Of a stretch of 64,000 nucleotides of DNA, positions 1 through 8,790 are shown piece after piece (within the stretch, counting starts at the first letter, position 1; the number at the start of each line of letters is the position of its first letter). Under the pieces are notes generated by a model that searched no databases, was not told the DNA's origin, and was given only the letters and a program-made list of their open reading frames with translations. Position numbers and translations under genes: made by a program. This DNA is from Limnospira fusiformis SAG 85.79. GTDB taxonomy: Bacteria; Cyanobacteriota; Cyanobacteriia; Cyanobacteriales; Microcoleaceae. Location of the stretch: positions 2,903,403 to 2,967,402 of the forward strand of contig NZ_CP051185.1 in the NCBI RefSeq assembly GCF_012516315.1, read 5' to 3'.

Positions 1-1531
1 AAGCCAGTGCAGCCCCGGCGGAACGAATAGCGAAGTTATTAAGTAAATAACTCAATAGGGTTAGTACCCCTAAAATCGCCCCACCGATGATAATGGGATT
101 CCATAAATCGGGGTTAACTTCCAATCCGAGATTATCTGGTAAGAACATCAAACTTAAAGAACAAAAGACAAAAATGGAAGCAAAATTGACCAAACTAAAT
201 GGAATTGGGTGCAATTTTCCGGCAGCAATTTGGGTGAGTAGTACATAACCAGCAAAGGCAATTCCCGCCCCCAAGGCTGCTAAAACTCCAATTTCGGTAT
301 TACCTGCGGCTCCTCCAAAAAAGTTAGGTAGAGATAAAATACCACCAATTAAAATGGTGAACATTGCTCCTATTCTAATTAAAGTAGGCCGATCGCCAAA
401 AAGTCCCCAGGAAGCCAAAACGGTGATAATCGGGTAGACAAAGAAGATGGTAATGGCAATCCCTGTGGGAATTTCACCGATCGCAATATAGATACAAACC
501 TGAGACAAAAACAGGAAGAAACCGCTACCGATAACCGTTACAATAAGTTTAGAGTCTCCGGAGTTCAGAAATCTGCGAATATCAGTCCAAACCGCCGGAT
601 AGAGAAAAGTTGCCAAAAAGGGCATGAGTAGCATTACCACGACCATTCGCAGCAACAGAATCAGTAGAGAATTTCCCAAACCCGGAGTAATCACCCCATC
701 GATCTCAAACAGCCCAAACATGACTTTGGGAGTATCAGGGGTTTTGAGAAGAATCCTCAAACAGACATTAAACAGCGACAGTACCAAGGCGGACATGAGC
801 GCCAAAAACAAACCCACCTGCACACTAGAAGGGGGACTAGGAGTCTGAGGCGGTTTATGTGTAATCTCAAGTTCCCGCTTGTCACGGGAGCCTGGCGGTA
901 AAACGCGGGGTGAATCTGGTGTTAAATCTTCGGTAGCATTCAACTGCTGTCGCAACCGATTTACGACGGTTTCTAGCAAGGTCTCAACCTGCTGTTCCAG
1001 GCTTTGCATATTGCTCAACCGCTGAGATAAATCGCTGTGATAGCTATTTAACTCCTGCTGTAGACCGTGAAAAGTCTGATTAAGACTGCCTTCTAAAACT
1101 GCTTCTAACTCCTGGGGAGCTAAATCAGCAGCCTCTGAACTCCCAGACAGCATAGGAGCAGTCTCCGCTGACAGCAAAGGTTGATCAGATTCAACCCGTA
1201 TTTGATTAATACGCGCAATCAGTTCCCGTTGCAAATTATTAGCTAAAATTTGCGCCAGTTGCTTGAGCCACACCCGTTGTTTGGCTAGGTCCCGTTCGGA
1301 TAAAGTTTCTGATTGTTGTGATTGCAACTGCTGATGTTTTCGCTGGAGGCTTTCAATATCAGCGATCAGACGATCTTTATCCTGCTGAAGTCGTAGGACA
1401 TCCTGTGATAGCCGATCCCTAAAATTCCGGTGGAAAGCCTCCACCTCTTGAATGATTGTATTTAAGACCTCTTCTGGTGGTCTACTGTCATCATTACCGG
1501 AGGGTTTCGGTTGATAGTCTTGTTTCCCCAT
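1..1531 (-). CDS. EamA/DMT-family transporter with long N-terminal coiled coil (3' end off window)
   Basis: An open minus-strand frame starts at ATG 1531 and runs off the left edge with no stop, so the C-terminus is missing. About 510 codons are visible. Roughly the first 225 residues are hydrophilic and rich in Gln, Glu, Leu and Arg, with heptad-like spacing, and look like a cytosolic coiled coil. From about residue 235 hydrophobic segments follow one another, as in the ten-helix drug/metabolite transporter fold (EamA); loops such as GDRPTLIRIGA and GGILSLP match that family. Substrate unknown. The coiled-coil extension is unusual, because EamA proteins are normally about 300 residues and begin directly with a membrane helix. 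No upstream co-transcribed gene is visible; the next gene (phosphohexomutase) is on the same strand but about 320 bp upstream. Confidence 0.8.
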   Translation of the reverse strand, partial: MGKQDYQPKPSGNDDSRPPEEVLNTIIQEVEAFHRNFRDRLSQDVLRLQQDKDRLIADIESLQRKHQQLQSQQSETLSERDLAKQRVWLKQLAQILANNLQRELIARINQIRVESDQPLLSAETAPMLSGSSEAADLAPQELEAVLEGSLNQTFHGLQQELNSYHSDLSQRLSNMQSLEQQVETLLETVVNRLRQQLNATEDLTPDSPRVLPPGSRDKRELEITHKPPQTPSPPSSVQVGLFLALMSALVLSLFNVCLRILLKTPDTPKVMFGLFEIDGVITPGLGNSLLILLLRMVVVMLLMPFLATFLYPAVWTDIRRFLNSGDSKLIVTVIGSGFFLFLSQVCIYIAIGEIPTGIAITIFFVYPIITVLASWGLFGDRPTLIRIGAMFTILIGGILSLPNFFGGAAGNTEIGVLAALGAGIAFAGYVLLTQIAAGKLHPIPFSLVNFASIFVFCSLSLMFLPDNLGLEVNPDLWNPIIIGGAILGVLTLLSYLLNNFAIRSAGAALA

Positions 1532-1847
1532 AGCGCGATTAACCTCTGAATCGATCTGAAGCATGAGAGCAAATCTGGCCCTATTATGTATGTTTTTCTC
1601 TTTACTCTGTTCTCAGGCTTACTGTCCACTCATTCATTAAAACAGGAAAGGCACAATCGTACACTTAACTTGACAAGAGGACAGACTATTAGGCACTGTT
1701 GGGCAGTTATTAGAGATAACGGGGCGCGATCGCCAATTTGGCATCTAACTAGGGTGCGTCAGGTTGAGGTCATTAACGGGAAACCCGAAACCATCAACTA
1801 CTGACGCACGTTCCAACTAGCTTGGCATCATTAGATGAGGTCCAAGG
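1532..1847. other. Intergenic region without a convincing gene
   Basis: This 316-bp gap lies between two minus-strand genes. A 72-codon plus-strand frame at 1586-1804 has no visible ribosome binding site and ends inside a hairpin repeat, so I do not call it. The gap must hold the transporter promoter and the 3' end of the phosphohexomutase transcript. The only clear structure is the hairpin at 1754-1809. Confidence 0.6.
1754..1809. repeat. Nested palindromic repeat (56-nt hairpin)
   Basis: GTGCGTCAG (1754-1762) is perfectly complementary to CTGACGCAC (1801-1809). Inside lie GTTGA/TCAAC and an apical CGGG-AAA-CCCG, so the whole stretch folds into one long interrupted hairpin. It sits just downstream of the phosphohexomutase stop on the minus strand and could act as a terminator. 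It could equally be a copy of a dispersed small palindromic repeat. Confidence 0.6.
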
Positions 1848-3281
1848 TCAAGCATTATGGCTTAACGCCCAATCCTTAGCCCAATTTAGGGTTTGCTTTA
1901 CGGTTTCCATACTATCTGCCTCGCAGTAAAGGCGCAAGACTGGTTCGGTACCACTAAAGCGGATTAGTAACCAACGATTATCGGCTAATCGGAACTTGTA
2001 ACCATCTACAGTCAGACAATGGACTACTTTCACGCCAGCGATTTCTGTCAGAGGGTTATTCTCTAACTCAGTGACTAGCTTCTGACGCACATCCATACTA
2101 GCTAAGGGTAAATCAATGCGATCGTAAGCTGAACTGAAGTTGACCTGCTGCTGTAGACGGTGATAAGTTTGGCTCAGGTCTTCCCCTGACTCTACGACGG
2201 ATTCTAGGACATAAAGGGCTGACAGGAGTGCATCCCGTTCGGGGATATGATTGCCATAACCAATGCCTCCGGACTCTTCACCGCCAATTAGTACGGCATT
2301 GGATAACATCCGATCAGCAATATATTTATAGCCAATGGGGGTTTCGTACAATGGCAGGTTAAACATTTCTACTATCCGAGGAATTAGGTCAGAACCACTC
2401 ACGGTTTTGATTACTTCCCCAGTAAATCCCCGTCTGGTTGATAGGTGTTCTAGCAGAATCGGAATTAGAACCTGAGAACTGAGGAAATTTCCCTGGCCGT
2501 CTACTGCTGCAATGCGATCGCTATCTCCATCAAAAACTAGCCCGACTGTGACTCCATTAGCTTTGGGGGTATGGCTTTTAATCTGTCGGAACAGTTCAGA
2601 CAAATAGCGGGGTAAAGGTTCCGGTGCGCCGCCGCCAAACAGCGGGTCGCGATCGCTATTAATTTCCTGTACACCATCGCCAATCAGTCGCCCCAGTCCT
2701 CCGGCTGCCGCACCGTGCATCACATCAGCAAACACGGTCAACTTTCCAGAAGCGATCGCCTCATGAATAGCAGCCATATTGACTTTGGATCTCAAAGTTT
2801 CACAATATCCCGGCCAAGGGTCGAAGGATTCCAAACTACCAGGAATCTCGGCATCTGGAAGAGGCTTATCTAAAAGGCTTTCAATCTTTTGGGTGACATC
2901 AGGATTCACTGAACCACCAAATCCGCCCTTCACCTTGAGTCCCAAATATTTACCGGGATTATGGCTGGCGGTAATCACGATCGCCCCTAAAGCCTGCTGT
3001 TGATAGGCTGCCAGACTAAAAGCGGGAGTTGGTGCATAGCTGCTGCTAAGTTTAACATCAAACCCCGCCTGTTGAATGGCTGCGGCCGCTGCCCCAGCAA
3101 ACTCTTCCGCCAAAAAACGGCGATCGTAACCAACAATTATAGTTTTATTGCCGGTGTCGGGAAACGTTTGTTGTAGCACCATTGCGGCCAACGGAGCCAC
3201 CAACCTAACTCGCTCAAAGGTGAAATCATCAGCAATTACGCCTCGCCAGCCATCAGTACCAAATTTAATGGGTTGAGTCAT
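1848..3281 (-). CDS. Phosphoglucomutase/phosphomannomutase family protein
   Basis: 477 residues, a normal length for the bacterial alpha-D-phosphohexomutase superfamily, which interconverts hexose 1- and 6-phosphates through a phosphoserine. All four family motifs are visible: the catalytic serine loop TASHNPGKYLG (about residue 105), the metal-binding loop DGDSDR (about 250), the sugar-binding loop GGEESGG (about 335) and the C-terminal phosphate-binding RFSGTEP (about 442). The ATG at 3281 is directly followed by the conserved KFGTDGWRG start, which supports it. Preference for glucose or mannose cannot be read from the sequence. A second, longer phosphoglucomutase of a different subfamily lies at 36729-38384, so this one may serve mannose or glucosamine phosphates; that is inference. 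Confidence 0.93.
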   Translation of the reverse strand: MTQPIKFGTDGWRGVIADDFTFERVRLVAPLAAMVLQQTFPDTGNKTIIVGYDRRFLAEEFAGAAAAAIQQAGFDVKLSSSYAPTPAFSLAAYQQQALGAIVITASHNPGKYLGLKVKGGFGGSVNPDVTQKIESLLDKPLPDAEIPGSLESFDPWPGYCETLRSKVNMAAIHEAIASGKLTVFADVMHGAAAGGLGRLIGDGVQEINSDRDPLFGGGAPEPLPRYLSELFRQIKSHTPKANGVTVGLVFDGDSDRIAAVDGQGNFLSSQVLIPILLEHLSTRRGFTGEVIKTVSGSDLIPRIVEMFNLPLYETPIGYKYIADRMLSNAVLIGGEESGGIGYGNHIPERDALLSALYVLESVVESGEDLSQTYHRLQQQVNFSSAYDRIDLPLASMDVRQKLVTELENNPLTEIAGVKVVHCLTVDGYKFRLADNRWLLIRFSGTEPVLRLYCEADSMETVKQTLNWAKDWALSHNA

Positions 3282-3449
3282 TGGGTTATCCTAGCTAGAA
3301 AGCTGCCAAACTATGCACCATCGGGGGTGATTCTATTAAGTGACGTACACCCGCCACCCATGCCAGACTATGGTGCGGGCTTCTCCCACGGCGTATTACC
3401 TCTGTTTAGCCGATTCGAGCCTCTTATAGTGAGGAATACGCCGAGCGGG
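3282..3449. other. Spacer with imperfect hairpin resembling a transposon end
   Basis: Upstream of the phosphohexomutase. Positions 3350-3381 form an imperfect inverted repeat (CCCGCCACCCAT against ATGGTGCGGG), followed by a short pyrimidine run. The layout resembles the terminal hairpins of IS200/IS605-type relics common in such genomes. No coding sequence is supported. Confidence 0.35.
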
Positions 3450-3980
3450 GCGGGTTTATTAATATCCTGGTGAGGTCCGATAATTGACCGCGGAACCCGG
3501 AGGGCGGGTTTATTAATATCCTGGTGAGGTCCGAGAATTGACTGCGGAACCCGGAGGGCGGGTTTATTAATATCCTGGTGAGGTCCGAGAATTGACTGCG
3601 GAACCCGGAGGGCGGGTTTATTAATATCCTGGTGAGGTCCGATAATTGACTGCGGAACCCGGAGGGCGGGTTTATTAATATCCTGGTGAGGTCCGATAAT
3701 TGACCGCGGAACCCGGAGGGCGGGTTTATTAATATCCTGGTGAGGTCCGATAATTGACCGCGGAACCCGGAGGGCGGGTTTATTAATATCCTGGTGAGGT
3801 CCGATAATTGACCGCGGAACCCGGAGGGCGGGTTTATTAATATCCTGGTGAGGTCCGATAATTGACCGCGGAACCCGGAGGGCGGGTTTATTAATATCCT
3901 GGTGAGGTCCGAGAATTGACCGCGGAACCCGGAGGGCGGGTTTATTAATATCCTGGTGAGGTCCGAGAATTGACCGCGGA
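3450..3980. repeat. 54-bp tandem repeat array, about 10 copies
   Basis: The unit starts GCGGGTTTATTAATATCC and repeats every 54 bp, with the last copy truncated near 3980. Copies differ mainly at two points (GATAATTGACC versus GAGAATTGACT), and the variants are interspersed, which suggests duplication of blocks. Because 54 is a multiple of three, the minus strand shows long artificial frames with an 18-residue period; I do not regard them as genes. The GCGGGTTTATTAATAT core reappears in the array at 24290-25165. Confidence 0.9.
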
Positions 3981-4151
3981 GGCGCGCCCCTACCATTATT
4001 GTTCTGGATTCGGGAGGTTTGTCTGTGAAAACCGCCCCCCATTCCCAGACAGACTCTGAGGGCGGGTTCCTTTCCTACGCGCGACTCTATTTCCACCCCC
4101 GTTACTCGTGAACCCTCCCCTACTTGAGGTCAGGCTGGGGTATTAAATCAG

Positions 4152-4871
4152 TTAAAAGGAAGGTTGGTGACGGATGAGATTCAAAAATTCTTCCCTGGTC
4201 TTCTGATCATCTTGGAAGACACCAATCATGGCACTGGTAACTGTCCAAGAACCTGGTTTCTGCACCCCTCTCATTGCCATACACATATGGCTTGCTTCCA
4301 TCACCACCGCTACCCCTTGGGGTTCTAGGACGCTTTGGATAGCTTCGGCTACTTGTCGGGTCAGACGTTCCTGCACCTGAAGGCGACGGGAATACATCTC
4401 TACCACACGAGCCAGTTTGCTTAATCCAATTACCTTTTGGTTGGGAATATAAGCCACATGGGCTTTACCCATGAAGGGTAGCATATGATGTTCACACAAG
4501 CTAAAGAAATTAATATCCCTGACTAAAACCATCTCTTCATGTCCTTCGTCAAAGATGGCATCATTTACCAGTTCTTCCAGGGATTGACTGTAGCCGTTGG
4601 TCAGAAATCGCATGGCTTCAGCGACTCTTTTCGGGGTTTTTAGCAGTCCTTCCCTTTCTGGGTCTTCCCCTACCCCTAACAAAATTGTTTCTACAGCACC
4701 CATCATTTCTTCCTGAGTAACTTCCCTCCTGCCCAGGTTTTGAGGGCTGGCGTGCCAAGAAGAACTCCGATCCGGACGGGTGGCAATCCGACTCTGGTTA
4801 TCTACATTTTTCATGCCATTTGGATTAGATGTATCGGCAGAATTAAAACTGTTTGACGATGCGATGGTCAT
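4152..4871 (-). CDS. folE: GTP cyclohydrolase I
   Basis: 239 residues. GTP cyclohydrolase I converts GTP to 7,8-dihydroneopterin triphosphate, the first step to folate and pterins, as a toroidal homodecamer in the cytosol. Visible signatures are [10 protein letters not shown] (zinc ligands Cys and His, about residue 123) and [11 protein letters not shown] (second zinc Cys, about 193). About the first 50 residues are a low-complexity Ser/Asn/Arg-rich extension, as is common in cyanobacterial FolE. The gene lies 60 bp downstream of the SDR gene on the same strand, probably in one transcript. In cyanobacteria dihydroneopterin triphosphate also feeds biopterin/cyanopterin synthesis, in which a short-chain reductase takes part, so the pairing may be functional; that link is inference. 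Confidence 0.95.
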   Translation of the reverse strand: MTIASSNSFNSADTSNPNGMKNVDNQSRIATRPDRSSSWHASPQNLGRREVTQEEMMGAVETILLGVGEDPEREGLLKTPKRVAEAMRFLTNGYSQSLEELVNDAIFDEGHEEMVLVRDINFFSLCEHHMLPFMGKAHVAYIPNQKVIGLSKLARVVEMYSRRLQVQERLTRQVAEAIQSVLEPQGVAVVMEASHMCMAMRGVQKPGSWTVTSAMIGVFQDDQKTREEFLNLIRHQPSF

Positions 4872-4931
4872 AATAAATTGAAAACAATTCAGAACAAAGT
4901 GAAATGGTTAACAGATAACAGAATTACACAT

Positions 4932-5657
4932 TTAGAACGTACCGATATTTGGCATTAAAATCAGTTCGTCAATGGTAGCTTCTGGCGGCAGTTGCACTGT
5001 GTGTACAACTGATTGGGCAACAGTTGACGGGCTTAACATCAAACTGCGATCGAAATCAGCGTCCACAGTCTCTGTATCCCATAAACCAGTATTTACGGAC
5101 CCAGGACATAATGCCGTTACTCTGATTCCATAGGGGCGCTCTTCGATCGCTAGGGCTTTTGATAGCGCCATTAATCCGAATTTGCTCACACAATAAGCGC
5201 CCCAATTTGGGAAAACTTGCTTACCACCAATGGAAACAATATTGACTATGGTTCCCCCACCTTTTTCTCGCATTCCTGGTAATACGCCTTTAATACATTC
5301 AAAAACACTGGTCAAATTTAAATCTATAATCTTTTGCCAGTCTTCTAAGGGGGTATTCGCCAAGGATTCTGTATAGCCCATGCCTGCATTATTCACTAGA
5401 ATATTGAAGGGGCCAAAGGCGGCGGAAATCGTGTCAATTTGCGCGTGAACTTGGTCGGTTTTCGATAAGTCTAAGGCGTAGGCTTTCGCTTCTACTCCCG
5501 CTTTTCTGGCCGACTCAGCTACCGCTTCCAATGCTTCTAGCGATCGACTCACTAACGCGACATGAATGCCAATATCTGCAAAGGCTAGGGCAATTTCCTT
5601 GCCCATGCCACTACTGGCCCCTGTGATTAGCGCTCGTCGTTCTGGGGGTGAACTCAT
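4932..5657 (-). CDS. SDR-family NAD(P)-dependent oxidoreductase
   Basis: 241 residues, classical short-chain dehydrogenase length. The glycine-rich cofactor loop TGASSGMG is near residue 13, the NNAG motif near 89, a serine in NIVSIGG near 142 and the catalytic YxxxK (YCVSK) near 155. The Arg/Ser after the second strand (SRSLEAL) favours NADPH. It resembles FabG/YdfG-type reductases, but the substrate cannot be assigned. It lies directly upstream of folE (60 bp, same strand), which makes a pterin-related reductase such as sepiapterin reductase one possibility; a general 3-ketoacyl or aldehyde reductase is equally possible. Confidence 0.85.
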   Translation of the reverse strand: MSSPPERRALITGASSGMGKEIALAFADIGIHVALVSRSLEALEAVAESARKAGVEAKAYALDLSKTDQVHAQIDTISAAFGPFNILVNNAGMGYTESLANTPLEDWQKIIDLNLTSVFECIKGVLPGMREKGGGTIVNIVSIGGKQVFPNWGAYCVSKFGLMALSKALAIEERPYGIRVTALCPGSVNTGLWDTETVDADFDRSLMLSPSTVAQSVVHTVQLPPEATIDELILMPNIGTF

Positions 5658-5816
5658 TTACGGTTTGGATGAGGTTTGCTTGGTTTTAACTGATTTAACA
5701 ACTGCTGCAATTGCTGATTGTGAGATAATTGTTAAAATTTGTTACTCAGACATTATATCTCTATCAATACAATCGCGCAAAATTTTGACCCAAAATACCT
5801 GAAATGCCTCCCTGAC

Positions 5817-6800
5817 TTATGCCGGAACTATCTCCGAAAATACCCCGATCTGGCGGAATTTCTGATAGCGCATTTCTCGGCGCTGCTCTGGGGTTAAAGA
5901 CATTAATTCACCCAAAGTCCTTACCAGACATTGCTTGAGCTTTTCAGCAGCCTTTAGGGGGTTGCTGTGCGCTCCCCCATCGGGTTCTGGTACAATCTGA
6001 TCGATAATCCCTAATTCTTTGAGATCTGGGGCAGTAATTTTGAGAGCCTGAGCGGCTTGGGGCGCTTGGCCTGCATCTTTCCAAAGAATGGCAGCACAAG
6101 CCTCTGGGGTGGCTACTGTATACACAGAATGCTCGAGCATTAATAGCTGTTCCCCTACTCCTATACCTAAAGCTCCCCCTGACCCTCCTTCACCGATTAC
6201 TGTGCAAATAATCGGAACATCTAGGCTAAACATTTCTCTTAAATTATAGGCGATCGCCTCCCCTTGACCTAATTTTTCCGCATCTACCCCAGCCCAGGCT
6301 CCGGGAGTATCGATAAAGGTTAAAATCGGCATACCAAAGCGGTTGGCGTGTTCCATTAGTCGCATCGCCTTCCGGTAACCTCCGGGGGCTGCCATGCCAA
6401 AATTACGAGCCACATTATCTTTAGTGTCCCTACCCTTTTGATGGCCTAGCATTACTACCGGTTGATTCGCTAAACGCCCTACTCCCCCCACTAACGCCGG
6501 ATCATCATACCCTCGGCGATCGCCATGCACTTCCATCCACTCATCACTCATCGCTTGGATATAATCTAAGGTGCTGGGGCGACGTGGATGCCTCGCTAGT
6601 TGCAGACGCTGCGACGGTGACAGGCTACTAAATATTTCCTGTCTCAGTTGGGTCGCCCTGCTTTCTAACTGCCGAATTTTATCAGAAACATCAACCCCAT
6701 TTTCCTCCGCCAGTTGGCGAATTTGATCAATACGAGCCTCCAGTTCGGCTAGGGGCTTTTCAAAATCTAGTAAAATTGGTTTGCGGTTGGGTGTGGCCAC
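5817..6800 (-). CDS. accA: Acetyl-CoA carboxylase carboxyltransferase subunit alpha
   Basis: 327 residues, the usual length. AccA pairs with AccD to move the carboxyl group from carboxybiotin to acetyl-CoA, giving malonyl-CoA for fatty acid synthesis. The N-terminal [14 protein letters not shown] helix and the crotonase-fold signatures [19 protein letters not shown] and [15 protein letters not shown] are all present. The ATG at 6800 places the FEKPL motif at the expected distance. The gene is monocistronic or leads into the SDR/folE pair 159 bp downstream. Confidence 0.96.
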   Translation of the reverse strand: MATPNRKPILLDFEKPLAELEARIDQIRQLAEENGVDVSDKIRQLESRATQLRQEIFSSLSPSQRLQLARHPRRPSTLDYIQAMSDEWMEVHGDRRGYDDPALVGGVGRLANQPVVMLGHQKGRDTKDNVARNFGMAAPGGYRKAMRLMEHANRFGMPILTFIDTPGAWAGVDAEKLGQGEAIAYNLREMFSLDVPIICTVIGEGGSGGALGIGVGEQLLMLEHSVYTVATPEACAAILWKDAGQAPQAAQALKITAPDLKELGIIDQIVPEPDGGAHSNPLKAAEKLKQCLVRTLGELMSLTPEQRREMRYQKFRQIGVFSEIVPA

Positions 6801-7085
6801 GCCTCAATTAACCTTTAGTAGCGAGTAATTACAATCTTTTGGTGACGTACCCGGTGCGCTAGGTGGGCGTGAGTTTCCCACTTCCCCCTACAGCCCAGGC
6901 TTCCTGTTTCAGCCGCCGTTGTCAACCTTGGAACAGCCAATTTTTGGTCAATCACAGCGTCTAGCTTTTCTACAAAAGTTCGCCCACCACGGCTACTATT
7001 TTGCTCCGGTTGCCCCTGATTATACCATCAATTGGTATCAGACCCCCCTCGATCATCTGTTTTGGGCGCTCTCGCCTCGGAATTG

Positions 7086-7538
7086 CTATTCTGCATCCGG
7101 TTTCTGGGCATTTTCTCCGGCGCAATTCTCACATAAACCATGCACTGTCACTTCGTAACTTTCCGCCACTAAACCTGACCCCAATTGGCTCAGATCTACT
7201 TGCGAGAGTTTTTCCCAAGCAATATCTGCGATCGCTTTACACTGGCGACACTGAAAATGGTGATGTGGCGCGACATTTCCATCATACCTGGCTACCCCCT
7301 GCTCCAGCAACACTTCCCGCACTAACCCCACTTCCTTTAGTAGCTGCACAGAAGTATAAACCGTCGCCTGAGAAGATACCGGAAAATCCTTATTTAAATC
7401 TGTCAGTAGTTGTTCCGCCGTGGGATGGTCAGCACGAGACAACAGATTAGCATAGATCGCAAAACGCTGAGGAGTTACCTTTAAACCTTTCCCCTTCAGC
7501 CGTTTGACAATTTCTGTTTGCTCTAGTCCACTCTCCAT
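7086..7538 (-). CDS. perR: Fur-family transcriptional regulator, PerR-like
   Basis: 150 residues with the Fur layout: an N-terminal winged helix (VTPQRFAIYANLL, then HPTAEQLLTDL) and a C-terminal dimerisation domain. Two CxxC pairs (CRQC and CENC) would bind the structural zinc, and HHHF plus the Asp in RYDG match the regulatory metal site region. It is divergent from a peroxiredoxin gene. The same arrangement is known for Synechocystis slr1738 (PerR) and sll1621, so a peroxide sensor is more likely than the iron regulator Fur. Two 7-1-7 candidate operators lie in the shared intergenic region. The symbol rests on this context; zinc-sensing Zur is a less likely alternative. Confidence 0.85.
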   Translation of the reverse strand: MESGLEQTEIVKRLKGKGLKVTPQRFAIYANLLSRADHPTAEQLLTDLNKDFPVSSQATVYTSVQLLKEVGLVREVLLEQGVARYDGNVAPHHHFQCRQCKAIADIAWEKLSQVDLSQLGSGLVAESYEVTVHGLCENCAGENAQKPDAE

Positions 7539-7614
7539 CTCAGATCGCTATTGGTCTCAGTTTTTTCTACTCATGCCCCATTATATCTGTTTCTAGTCCA
7601 GAGTCAACTTGAAA

Positions 7615-7629
7615 TCAGACTCATTCTTA
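7615..7629. promoter_or_regulatory. Degenerate 7-1-7 Fur/PerR-type operator candidate
   Basis: TCAGACT-C-ATTCTTA matches the box 50 bp further on at 12 of the 14 arm positions but has lost perfect symmetry. The 50-bp spacing is close to five helical turns, so both boxes would face the same side of the DNA. Confidence 0.4.
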
Positions 7630-7664
7630 AAATAGTTATAAATACTCATTTACAAATAGACAAA

Positions 7665-7679
7665 TCAGAATTATTCTGA
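7665..7679. promoter_or_regulatory. Perfect 7-1-7 inverted repeat, candidate PerR box
   Basis: TCAGAAT-T-ATTCTGA is a perfect 15-bp dyad with the AATnATT core typical of PerR/Fur-family boxes. It lies 37 bp upstream of the peroxiredoxin ATG and 126 bp upstream of the regulator ATG, where a repressor could block both promoters. Binding itself is inferred. Confidence 0.6.
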
Positions 7680-7715
7680 ATTAAGAACATTTTTAGTAAA
7701 CTCCATCGACAAACT

Positions 7716-8240
7716 ATGGTTATCGAAAAAGTACCCGACGTTGTATTCAAAACCCGCGTTCGTGACGAGTCCGTAGGTGGCCCTAACCCCTTCCGTTGGC
7801 AAGACAGAACCACCCAAGAAATTTTTGGCGGTAAGCGAGTTGTCGTCTTTTCCCTACCTGGTGCTTTTACCCCTACTTGTTCCTCCACACACCTACCCCG
7901 CTATGAGGAACTCTACGATGAAATCAAAGGTCAAGGAATTGATGAGATTGTCTGCGTTTCTGTTAATGACGCTTTTGTAATGTTCCAATGGGGTAAACAA
8001 CAAGGCGCTGAAAAAGTCTTCTTACTCCCTGATGGTAATGGCGAATTTACCCGCAAAATGGGGATGTTGGTTGATAAGTCTAACCTCGGTTTTGGGATGC
8101 GTTCTTGGCGCTATTCTATGGTCGTTAACGATGGCAAAATTGAGAAAATCTTTGTGGAACCAGACTTCGGCGATAACTGCCCCACAGACCCCTTTGAAGT
8201 CTCTGATGCTGATACCATGTTGGCTTATCTGAAAGGTTAA
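7716..8240 (+). CDS. Type II/Prx5-like peroxiredoxin
   Basis: 174 residues of the AhpC/TSA superfamily, PrxII (Prx5) group. These enzymes reduce hydrogen peroxide and alkyl hydroperoxides with glutathione or glutaredoxin. The peroxidatic cysteine is C55 in [12 protein letters not shown], and Arg in the RSWRYSM region completes the active site. Further cysteines occur at about residue 80 and near the C-terminus (DNCPTDP). It is divergently transcribed from the PerR-like regulator across a 177-bp region containing a perfect operator-like dyad, so peroxide induction is likely. A strong hairpin terminator follows at 8253. Confidence 0.92.
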   Translation: MVIEKVPDVVFKTRVRDESVGGPNPFRWQDRTTQEIFGGKRVVVFSLPGAFTPTCSSTHLPRYEELYDEIKGQGIDEIVCVSVNDAFVMFQWGKQQGAEKVFLLPDGNGEFTRKMGMLVDKSNLGFGMRSWRYSMVVNDGKIEKIFVEPDFGDNCPTDPFEVSDADTMLAYLKG

Positions 8241-8252
8241 TCCCTCCAACGC

Positions 8253-8276
8253 CCCCCTCATTATCAGGGGGGTTTC
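8253..8276 (+). terminator. Rho-independent terminator of the peroxiredoxin gene
   Basis: CCCCCCT (8253-8259) pairs with AGGGGGG (8267-8273) around a 7-nt loop and is followed by TTTCT. It starts 12 bp after the stop codon. Confidence 0.8.
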
Positions 8277-8289
8277 TCGATATTTCCCC

Positions 8290-8790
8290 TTGACATTTTT
8301 GGGGATTTTAGCTAATATAGTAGCGTGGGAAAATGTGGGCGCATATATAACGTCTATATTAATCCCCCCCAGTCCTTGGCAGTCTGGGGAGAAAACTCCC
8401 GAAGTTTCTATCAGTCAGCACCCCCGGCTGAAGCACAGGGGCTTCGTGCCCCCCTTTCAGGTAGCTGACCAGCTATAGCCTTAACTGGCTACGTTCAGAG
8501 CAAGAGTTAAAGTTCCTACCCTGGAATGCGTCCTAGTTCCAGGCCCTAGAACCGAATCGTTAAACATCTCTAAGGGGTTAAGGACGTGCGATTTGGATAG
8601 TACCGACTCTGAACATTGGCGAAGCAAACATTACCCCGCAAGGGAGTCGGAGCCAACCATAGCTCCATGGAGGGGCAACCATACCCCTCCACCCCGCAAG
8701 GGGGTGCTGGCGGCGGTCAGCCGCTTGAGTCGGTTTTCCTCTCCGCGATCAATCACGGAGCTTCCAACCCTCCCAGGAGTTTTACGTGAA
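8290..8790. other. Probable IS200/IS605-type relic region, no intact gene
   Basis: About 500 bp between convergent genes. CCCCCGGCTGAAGC followed by GGGGCTTCGTGCCCCC (about 8420-8455) looks like a transposon end hairpin. A plus-strand frame is open from about 8486 to 8796 without a start codon. It contains RVKVP near its beginning and RKGVLAAV further on, and similar stretches occur in the tnpB relic at 18646-18897. The region is probably a decayed element, but homology was judged by eye only. Confidence 0.3.

Noticed and set aside
1586..1804. 72-codon plus-strand frame
   Set aside because: No ribosome binding site, unusual composition, and it ends inside the 1754-1809 hairpin repeat.
3368..4096. 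A 242-codon minus-strand frame with an 18-residue repeat, and a second overlapping frame
   Set aside because: Both arise because the 54-bp unit is a multiple of three and lacks stops in two frames; flanking parts have no protein character.
6801..7085. Plus-strand frame of 79 codons (6919-7158) between accA and the Fur-family gene
   Set aside because: It starts at a TTG without a ribosome binding site and runs into the antisense of the regulator; no recognisable protein pattern.
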